This document shows positions 56,330 through 64,000 of a stretch of 64,000 bases of DNA, piece by piece. The position numbers were made by a program, and so were the translations under genes. Positions within the stretch are counted from its first letter, which is position 1. Every line of letters starts with the position of its first letter. The notes beneath the pieces are model-generated. The model saw only the letters and a list, made by a program, of their open reading frames with translations, had not been told where the DNA came from and did not search any database. This stretch comes from Scleromitrula shiraiana (Eukaryota > Ascomycota > Leotiomycetes > Helotiales > Sclerotiniaceae): assembly GCA_028455995.1 (NCBI GenBank), contig JABELC010000001.1, positions 4,204,501-4,268,500 of the forward strand, given 5' to 3'.

Positions 56330-59300
56330 TCACTTTTGTACTTTAACGCCTCTTTTCCAACCTTCAACTCTTGATGTATCACTAGAATCCACAATTCTTT
56401 GCATCAATACTTTCAAGGGAGTACCTCCACCTAACGCCACTTGGGCTTCTAACCAAGTCATACTACTAAACCTAGTAATGAGCGTTGTACTTCCTCCTTC
56501 AATTGTTGTTGCTCTGAATAAAAGTTTGAGTATCTTATCTCGTAATCCTTGACCCAAATATGGTCCGTTGTTCAATGACAATAGCTTCTCAAACACTCTT
56601 CGTTTTCGGAATATACCCATATCAGCTGGCGTTCGAAGACCAACAAGCATACAGTTTAGTAACCAAGATACCTCTAAGTAGTGATGATCATCAAGACTAG
56701 GTGACTCATCAAGGACTTTATACATCAGAGGTATCTTGTCTACCTGCCAGGTTGGTCCTTGAGAAAGGAATTTGTTGATTTTAGGATAGAGGCAATGAAG
56801 CGGGTCACATAAAACAGCTACCGCATGTGAGGCGAATGACGAAATGATCGTGGGTAGGGGTTCCAAGTCAATGACCTTTTTTGAAGTTTCCACCAGTTCG
56901 CAAAGAAGAAGCCATATCTGTTCCTTTTCTTCAAATGGTGATTCCTTTACCTTGGCCGCAATCTTCGATAAGTTGGTCACGGCTTCTTTGCGAACACTGA
57001 AGTGTTCTGATGATAAAAGCATAATCAAAGCTGCAGCATGGCCACCCTCAATGACTTCCTCAACATCCTTCATCGTCCATTTCACCAATGCATTGTGATC
57101 TTCTTCGGGTAACTTTTCAAGCATGACTGTATTGATTTTTGCAATCTCAGCTTCTGATGGCCCATCGTTGATAGCTTTGGTTTCCATGACTGAAGAAGCT
57201 ATTATCGTTGACTCTGGCACTTCAATCTCATCCACCAATTTTCGTGACTTATCAATGATCTTCCTAGATGGTGCCTTTTCTGGTGTCTCATCAACCATGC
57301 TCTTGGTGATCAATTTGATAACCTTCTTACTTTCCCCAATTTTAATCGACGCAGCTAGATACTGTGCAATAAACTCAGCTGTCTCTTTGAGCGACTCATT
57401 CTCGGATTTAACCAAGAATGGCCATTGCTCAGCGATCGCAAGAATCAGTAGACTCACTGCAGAATGCTCTTTTTCTTCCTCTTGAACTTTTCCTGTAAGC
57501 TCCTCGAGGGAAAAGATGTATTTGATTGGCTTTGCGGCACATCTTGAGATGCAGTCATCAATGAATCTGTAGATTGCTTTCTGATCCGCGGATTCTTGAA
57601 GAAATTTTAATCTCAAAATAAAAGAATCCAAGGCAGAAATTTCAGTCTTCGTTTGAAATATTTGATTTTCTTCAACAACCGAGCCAAGAACTGATCTCAG
57701 CTTAAGTAGAGGTATATCTGAAGGAGCCTCAGCAGATAGCTTTAACATGGCCACAAATGGAGACACATCTAAACCATCAGCTTTTGTAAACCATCGCATT
57801 CCGGGAGAGAAATGCGCAAATTGAAATAGATTTTCCAGTTCCAAGATCCGAAAAGCACGATCCTCCGTGGATAAATCAGTATTTTCTACTGCTTGTAGAC
57901 TCTGTGTAAGCGTATCCGAAACATCAAATTTGGCATCCAAGGCAATCCTGGGAACTACTTCGTAGTACAAAACTAACAGTTTTGTAACCGCTTCTCGCTG
58001 CATCAAGTCAGACTCAGATAGTTTGCGAAATGTGTTAATCACATCTTTGATGGATGGGACGCGTTGACAAAATTCATCTATTAATCTCTCGGCAGCCTGG
58101 TTCCACATGGAAGAAGATGTGACAGCCGCGGTATGATACATCTTCAAAATCTCTTGCATCTTACTGAAGGCTACTGAAAGTATTCGAATAGCGAAAAAGG
58201 AGATCAGATTATGTTGTTGGTTTAAGCATCGTGTTAATACCTTTTGCGTCAGTGGTTGCGGAAGTATGCTTTCCAGGACAATCGATGATGGAGGAGGGAG
58301 TCGTGCATATCTTTCATGGTGGCCGAGGAACTCAGGAATAGGAAGCTGCAATGTGGAAAACACAAAGGCAGAGTATCCTATCCAGGTGGCAGTAAGTTTG
58401 GGATCGAGAGAGAAAGATTTCTTGGTAAAAAAGTAATCCGCCACAAGTTCCGGAGCAGCTTTTAAAATGGATAGCAATAGCTCGCTTTGTTTTAGACTTG
58501 ACCACGGTCGTAAATTCTGAATGAAATCCGATAATATAGTGTTGCGGACTGGAACCTTTTCCGTGAATCGTTCCATCCATTCAATGCTATCTAGCCCGAG
58601 ATCGATGTGGCCTAGGTCCATGTCAATATCGTGATTCTCATCTGGATTGACTCCTCGAGGATAGAATCCGTTCTGGCGGTTCAAAACTCCCAAATTAGGA
58701 GATGTGCATGCTAATTTGAGAAATTCGTGAGCTATTTCATCAACTGGTCTCTTGTCTTTGTTGTCTTCATCGTCCGTTTGATCATAACTGTATAGCATTG
58801 CTATGCGACCAAGAGAAGTTGCATTGACAATTTTCGATTTAGCATCTCTTGGTAAAGCATCATCCTGGAGTACACTCGTTCTGAGGGTGTCAAGAATATC
58901 TCGAACCATAAAATGAGGATCATCCTTTATGTCCCTAGTCAGGCCCATTGTGACATCCTTTTGGTTCAGCAATTCTCGTTTGGCATCCGAGGGAAGAAAT
59001 TTGATCAACGACAAAATGAATCGAAGAGCATTGGTTCGAACGGAAGGCTTTCTACGATCTTCTACACCATCACCTGTATATTTCAAACTAAGATTGCGTG
59101 CTAAAATCTTAAGTGTGTAATCCCTTGACCGGAAAACTTGCTTCGCCAGAGTCCCACCATCATATGTTGATAATTCTCTCAATAGTCGCAGAACTGGAGA
59201 AATGATGAAATCTTTGCCCTTATTAGAAGTCAAACCTCGAGCAATTAGCTCCAATTGACGTTTTTGGAGTATGGTCCTTCCTAATCTCAATCCATGTTCT

Positions 59301-59776
59301 GACATTTCGAGTATCCCCGACAACGTTCTAAGGAGTAGTGCAAGTACCGCAGGAACTGCAGATAAAAGAGAGTCGTCATTGGCTTGCGATGCAAAACTCC
59401 ATGTTTGCATAAGATCAGACAAATAAACCGCAGATTTATCCTCTTCGTCGGCGGGCTTTTGAGACTCGAGATATTCTTTAAGAATGCTAATTCGGGACGA
59501 GTTATTGACACCGGGTACAGCGAAGCTATCTAGGAAAGCTTTTAAGGATTGTATTCCTAAGAAATTATTAGTTATAGAACATTCAACAAAACGCTTTCTG
59601 AATATACCATGCTTTGAACGGCCAGCATCTTGATCAAATGCTAGGATCTGCTTCAATTGTCTTGCTGATTGAATGTCGACAGAAGTAAATGAGGTCTTCG
59701 TAGCATTGGAAATCTTTTGACGTTTTTGATATGCCTGATCGCCATCCTCAACAACTTCAGAAGGTCTTTTCCCCAT
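56330..59776 (-). CDS. urb1: Urb1/Npa1-like nucleolar pre-60S ribosome assembly factor
   Basis: A single large exon of 1148 residues. Nearly all-helical, HEAT-like protein. The N-terminal Npa1 domain (residues about 30-360) contains GIFRKRFVECSITNN, YLSDLMQTWSFASQ, GLRLGRTILQKRQLELIARG, RLLRELSTYDGG and RKPSVRTNALRFILSLIKFL. A second conserved part in the C-terminal third contains EEDHNALVKWTMKDVEEVIE and LEVSWLLNCMLVGLRTPADM. In yeast, Urb1 acts with Npa2, Dbp6, Nop8 and Rsa3 in early 60S assembly. I start at 59776 (MGKRPSEVVEDGD, basic nuclear-type start). The frame stays open to an upstream ATG at 59920 that would add 48 residues with no family resemblance. It is divergent from iml1. Confidence 0.9.
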   Translation of the reverse strand: MGKRPSEVVEDGDQAYQKRQKISNATKTSFTSVDIQSARQLKQILAFDQDAGRSKHGIFRKRFVECSITNNFLGIQSLKAFLDSFAVPGVNNSSRISILKEYLESQKPADEEDKSAVYLSDLMQTWSFASQANDDSLLSAVPAVLALLLRTLSGILEMSEHGLRLGRTILQKRQLELIARGLTSNKGKDFIISPVLRLLRELSTYDGGTLAKQVFRSRDYTLKILARNLSLKYTGDGVEDRRKPSVRTNALRFILSLIKFLPSDAKRELLNQKDVTMGLTRDIKDDPHFMVRDILDTLRTSVLQDDALPRDAKSKIVNATSLGRIAMLYSYDQTDDEDNKDKRPVDEIAHEFLKLACTSPNLGVLNRQNGFYPRGVNPDENHDIDMDLGHIDLGLDSIEWMERFTEKVPVRNTILSDFIQNLRPWSSLKQSELLLSILKAAPELVADYFFTKKSFSLDPKLTATWIGYSAFVFSTLQLPIPEFLGHHERYARLPPPSSIVLESILPQPLTQKVLTRCLNQQHNLISFFAIRILSVAFSKMQEILKMYHTAAVTSSSMWNQAAERLIDEFCQRVPSIKDVINTFRKLSESDLMQREAVTKLLVLYYEVVPRIALDAKFDVSDTLTQSLQAVENTDLSTEDRAFRILELENLFQFAHFSPGMRWFTKADGLDVSPFVAMLKLSAEAPSDIPLLKLRSVLGSVVEENQIFQTKTEISALDSFILRLKFLQESADQKAIYRFIDDCISRCAAKPIKYIFSLEELTGKVQEEEKEHSAVSLLILAIAEQWPFLVKSENESLKETAEFIAQYLAASIKIGESKKVIKLITKSMVDETPEKAPSRKIIDKSRKLVDEIEVPESTIIASSVMETKAINDGPSEAEIAKINTVMLEKLPEEDHNALVKWTMKDVEEVIEGGHAAALIMLLSSEHFSVRKEAVTNLSKIAAKVKESPFEEKEQIWLLLCELVETSKKVIDLEPLPTIISSFASHAVAVLCDPLHCLYPKINKFLSQGPTWQVDKIPLMYKVLDESPSLDDHHYLEVSWLLNCMLVGLRTPADMGIFRKRRVFEKLLSLNNGPYLGQGLRDKILKLLFRATTIEGGSTTLITRFSSMTWLEAQVALGGGTPLKVLMQRIVDSSDTSRVEGWKRGVKVQK

Positions 59777-60108
59777 TGTTAACAGCAAATAATGAGAAGG
59801 TAATGTTGTTTGAACTTCAAACTCATTCTTATATCTTTTGTTTGCAAGAATAATTTTCTCGATATTGTTTCTTATCAAATTGATAACGGAGAAAGTAAAT
59901 TCCGGATGTGGAGACTCCATAATTGGGGCTGAAATCTGATAAGTTCACACCTAGCAACTTATTGATATAATACGGTTGGTCAACTACAGACTTCAAATCT
60001 CATTCAAATCTGGTCCTTTTTGAGCAATATATGCTGTATTTATTGGACAACCATGATCTACAAGTAACAACTGATTCGCAATTGGCTTTTTCTTAGCCAA
60101 CTTGGCTA
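59777..60108. promoter_or_regulatory. Divergent promoter of urb1 and iml1
   Basis: Only 332 bp separate the two chosen start codons, so ribosome assembly and TORC1 regulation genes share this space. No specific motif was identified. Confidence 0.4.
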
Positions 60109-63100
60109 ATGTCTTTTAATGTCAACACTTCTACCCCGCGACGCGGGACCCAACGAGTTTCTCATCTTCGACAAGTTAGCAATGGAAGCTCGGAGACTGG
60201 AACAGCATTTACAAGCAGGCCAGTCACATGCAATTCGAGCACCGGTACTGTTCAACATGATCCTACTCCACTAAAGTTGCCAATAGAAAGACGGTGCAAT
60301 CTCTGGGTGCACGATGAGAATACTATGAAAGAAGATGTAGCTCTCAACCTAGATTTGTTCCCAGATGTAAAAGTAGGTGAACTCATGGCAATTGTAGCTT
60401 TGAAAGCAGACTCTGGAATTCGCGATTTTCAAGACAAAACGAATATACCCAAAAAGGATTTGGATGGATCACTATCGGCGGCAACGTTGGAAAGAAACAT
60501 GTGGAGTCAAGTTGGCCGGGGGTATCATGGAAGAAGCTTTAGAAATGATGCTGGATTCGGAAAACGATATATGTTTCTCGCGAAAGATATGCCGAAAGAA
60601 TTAAAAGCCAAGAATCCAACTTTGGAGGTATCTGTAGCTAAACACATTGCCGATTTCTTCAATCTGAAGCATCGCTCGAATGTTCTTCTTAGCACAGTAA
60701 GTGTCTTAACTCTGAGGTATTCGACAATCTAATAACAGGTCTCCTAGGTTGATCCGTCTACTAGTTGCGCATCTCATGTCGAAATGTCCTTTAAGGATGA
60801 ATATCTAGCTCGATCCGATATGTGGAGGTTGACCGTGAGTGAAATGGTAAACAAATCCGTTTACAAAGGACAAAAGATATTGTTTATGGGTAGTATCAGA
60901 GCCCAAGTCACATCCGTATATGTTGATGGGCGAAAAGTTCAATCGTCCTTCTTCTCAACGACAACAAAACCAGTATTTCGAAGTGAATCTGCGCGTTATG
61001 TACTTTTCATTCAAATGTCGAGGGAGATGTGGGATTTTGATTCCGAAGGGTCTGGTGAAATCATGTTTAACAAAGTTGTCAATGGATTCCTACCGGCCTT
61101 GTTCAAAAAATGGGCTCAACTCAAAGTAAAGCATTTGGTTAGTATAGTGCTGTTCACCAGAGTCGAGTACGATACTGGATTAGCATCAGAATTAGCAACA
61201 TCCTCTCACGACACAGCCTATCATACCGGCGTACAAACTGATGGTAATAAGAAGCCATACAAAGACTTCTACCGCGTTGTCGTTAGCGAAATGGCTAGTA
61301 ATGAATGGACTACGATTCTGTACCAATTGAAACGCGAATTCAAATTCTTTCGGAAAGACATTTCTATGCATCGAATTGATCTTGTAACAGCGCTAGGTGC
61401 CCCTGAGTCTATCTCAGGCAAAAGTACATTGGGCACCACGATTGAAGCAGAACCTTCGCTTGCCATGCATGGGAATGTTTTGGAAGCTATCGATCTTGCA
61501 TCAACTCAATTTGCACATGATTACATTGATCGAGATCTTGTCCGAACTGGCATATCCATTGTTGTTGTAACACCCTGTGCTGGGCTTTTCGAGGTGGATT
61601 ATGAAACTCTTAGGAGAACAACCGAAAGCCTAGTTGGAAATGGAATCGGTATTGATCTCGTCTGTCTGCCCAAAATGCCACTACATTCTGTTCCACTTTT
61701 TCGATACAGAAATCCCCAATACGCAGAGTTCCAAGAAGCTGTACATTTTAAGGCTCTTCGCAGTGAGGATAGTACTCCACGTCAACATGCCCCAATATTC
61801 GGCAGTTATTCATCCATAACCGATTCACTTTCTCCACCAAAACCTCGTGATCGCATTATACGGAATGGCTCCTTTACTAACAAGAAGAGTCCCACAGAGT
61901 GGAATTACGCAATCCCACATTGGATTGATGTTTCCTTCTGGACAGGCGCTTCACAAGATCTGCTCTCTACATACCTTTCATCTGACTCCAAATTTTCGAA
62001 ACAGCGCGTTGCAGAATCATCTAGCGACTTTGCAATCCGTTGTAAGATGTATGAATTAGAGATGGCTAGTGTTATGGAGAACGTTATGACTGAGATTGCT
62101 GTTATGCCCTTGCAGCATGACCCGCTGTTCCCCCAGATGCTAATAGACTCAAGCGAAAATGGCAGACCTAAGAAGGATTCCAAGAAAGATGTTTGGGACC
62201 GTGAGAAGTTAGTATATAGCCTCATGGAGTTTGTCAGTGGACCCACTAGGCCTCTAATTGATCGCCATTCGACCCAAAGCGAGAAGGGACTTTTCAGAGC
62301 TCTAGATGCTTTCGATACAACTCATTCCGAAATTATGGAGCAACTCACACCCACACGTCCAAAGGTTGCGAAACCTACTTTCAAACCAGGGAGTGAAGAG
62401 GCTGTTAAAAAGGTTCTCGCAGAGGACTCTAAACTCTTTGGAACATCTTTCAGCGAAGATAGTTTAACGTCCAGGACTATGACTCTAATTGCTGGGTCTA
62501 AGGGGAAGAATAAGCCACAGCTGCAGAAAACTGAAAACCCAGTACAACCACGAAAAACTACCATTAGTACAATGACTGTAGCGAAGACATCACCAGTCAG
62601 GCCACCAAAGCTAAGTCGTCAGATTAGTCTTGGCAAGTATGGATTCGGCATAGCTGCCCCTAAAGCAGCCGCTGCCGAGATACATACTGAGAACGCAAGC
62701 GCCGCGAAACCTGTATCTAGTACACCAGAAGCATCCCACTCCAAAAAGAAAAACACCCTCGCAATGGCGAGCCACTTGCTTGGTAACCCAGGTCAGCAAG
62801 AACGGCCACTTTCATCACAGAGTGATAGACCAAGGTTGAGATCGAATACAAGCTCTTTCGAAAGTAGGCGTACAACTGATTCAATTGAAATTCAGAAAAG
62901 TCCATCCGTCAGACCTATGACGATCAAAAGCGCTTTACAGTCTCTAGATTCTACCAACCAGTTCAAATCTAGATCCGTCCTAGGCTCCTTGTACGAAGGC
63001 GTTAGTGGAAGAACAGATGATAATCCAAACCTACAATTGCTAAGAACCGCCGATAATCAGAAAGTCTACAACTCAAAACTTCTCGCAGAAGCAATTCCAG

Positions 63101-64000
63101 AATTGCCAGCGACGTTATCGCCTACGACTGCTCTATCACCATGGCTAAGTGTATTGAATCCATCAAACCCATCGGAGAATGATGCAATGGGCAAGAGCGT
63201 GTACAGAAGATGGCAGCATGTTTTTCCCAAGCCGATTTTAACTAGGACCATGAAATGGAAATCTCTCTGTTCTCCTGCTTCTGTTCCCTTGACTACTGAA
63301 TCTTTTCCTACGAGATATCAACTTGACACTGAGTATCAGCAAAAACCATACAACATTTCACAGAACCCAGATGATGAGCTCAGCGAAGTTCCCAAAACGA
63401 GAGAAGATTTCTTCAAGGAGTTGATTAGCTTGCGGTTATCCCAAGGATTTCAGGTTGTAATTGGCCCCGCAGTTGCAGAGGCGTTTGGACAGAAGTCACT
63501 CAAAATTGCAAATGTATTCGATCGTGATCGCATTGCTGAAGATGGCGCAAGTGTCTTCATGTCAATGGGGAACGTCATTCACCAATTATCTTGTGTAAAT
63601 GGCACGGAGGTGGAGGTTAATATGTTCGTACGAAAGCCGACAGCAATAACAGCCTCTAGCCCAGGATCTCTTGATCCATCCGGGTATTATCCCGCAGTAC
63701 GTACAACTTTGGCTTCAGAATATATATCTCGTAAGATGAGCTTAGGGAGGCCAAGAAAGGAATACAACTGGAACTATGTGGACTCCTTCATTGCTGGGTT
63801 CGAAGATGAAATGACAGAACACCTTCGTTTTTGGCGTACACGGTTTGTTCTAATACCCGTGCAACGTCCTTCACAAACTCAGAGACGTATGGGCGAGGAC
63901 AATGAAGAAGAGATTCGATTAGAAGGTATTAGAAAACTTACTCAATTATGGCAACGGCACCGATATGTACCGCCTTCCGAACGTCGATTTCAGAGCCTTG
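60109..64000 (+). CDS. iml1: Iml1/DEPDC5 (GATOR1/SEACIT subunit), 3' end beyond window
   Basis: Vacuole-associated subunit of the SEACIT/GATOR1 complex, which restrains TORC1 on amino-acid starvation by acting on Rag/Gtr GTPases. Exon 1 is 60109-60696 and exon 2 runs from 60748 to the window end, across a 51-bp intron between ST and VDPS with phase 0. No stop was seen in the stretches of the 3253 bases of exon 2 that I translated. Family segments: CNLWVHDENTMKEDVALNLD, FPDVKVGELMAIVAL, LARSDMWRLTVSEMVNKSVY, SARYVLFIQMSREMWDFDSE, VSIVLFTRVEYDT (Iml1 N-terminal domain), and further on GISIVVVTPCAGLFEVDYE and PHWIDVSFWTGAS. The middle (about 62300-63300) is low complexity and phospho-type Ser/Thr/Lys-rich. 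The DEP domain and C-terminus should lie beyond position 64000. Confidence 0.9.

Noticed and set aside
1..64000. tRNA, rRNA, CRISPR or prokaryotic-type operon features
   Set aside because: None was recognised by eye; the window is eukaryotic nuclear DNA with spliced genes.

Overview
The window is nuclear DNA of a filamentous ascomycete. The genes carry short GT-AG introns of about 50-110 bp. The families are typical of Pezizomycotina: a fungal 3-carboxymuconate cyclase, a KMT6-type SET protein, an Iml1/GATOR1 subunit, Urb1 and Sec1. A retrotransposon shows repeat-induced point mutation (RIP), which is specific to these fungi. The overall style fits Leotiomycetes, probably the Botrytis/Sclerotinia group; that placement is an inference from general resemblance and not a proven identification.

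Layout. 1-8.1 kb: a small Cys/His-rich protein with a C-terminal CaaX-like box, then a catabolic cluster for the 3-oxoadipate (beta-ketoadipate) pathway. The cluster has an intradiol ring-cleavage dioxygenase (minus strand), a divergent carboxy-cis,cis-muconate cyclase, and an EthD-EthD-alpha/beta hydrolase fusion. Together these could take an aromatic diol such as protocatechuate to 3-oxoadipate. 8.5-12.4 kb: a PRC2-type H3K27 methyltransferase (KMT6/EZH2). 12.8-19.1 kb: an extremely AT-rich island. Inside it is a complete but RIP-destroyed Ty1/copia element of 5453 bp, with two 168-bp LTRs, a 5-bp target duplication, and readable relics of integrase, reverse transcriptase and RNase H. 19.1-25 kb: a gene-poor stretch with a truncated, multiply broken GH35 beta-galactosidase pseudogene and a tandemly duplicated segment carrying two small unknown genes.

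25.4-33.4 kb: an MFS sugar transporter, a membrane-anchored SDR, a G-patch protein and an RBR-type E3 ubiquitin ligase. 34.8-43.5 kb: a nine-exon giant gene with two sacsin-like HSP90-type ATPase repeats and a C-terminal BTB domain; two codons that look like tryptophan read TGA. 44.2-45.6 kb: a JmjC protein. 45.6-49.2 kb: 3.6 kb without a gene I can support, holding a 79-bp tandem repeat. 49.2-64 kb: housekeeping genes. These are Sec1 (exocytosis), an eIF4E-binding protein with an N-terminal Y-x4-L-phi motif, Urb1 (60S ribosome biogenesis), and the 5' part of Iml1 (GATOR1/SEACIT regulator of TORC1), which runs off the window.

Most likely of interest: the fused lactone hydrolase/decarboxylase candidate inside the aromatic cluster, the sacsin-BTB giant gene with its two TGA codons, and the intact-boundary RIP copia element beside a decayed beta-galactosidase gene. 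Exon coordinates were worked out by hand from splice consensus, reading phase and family resemblance; no search was run.
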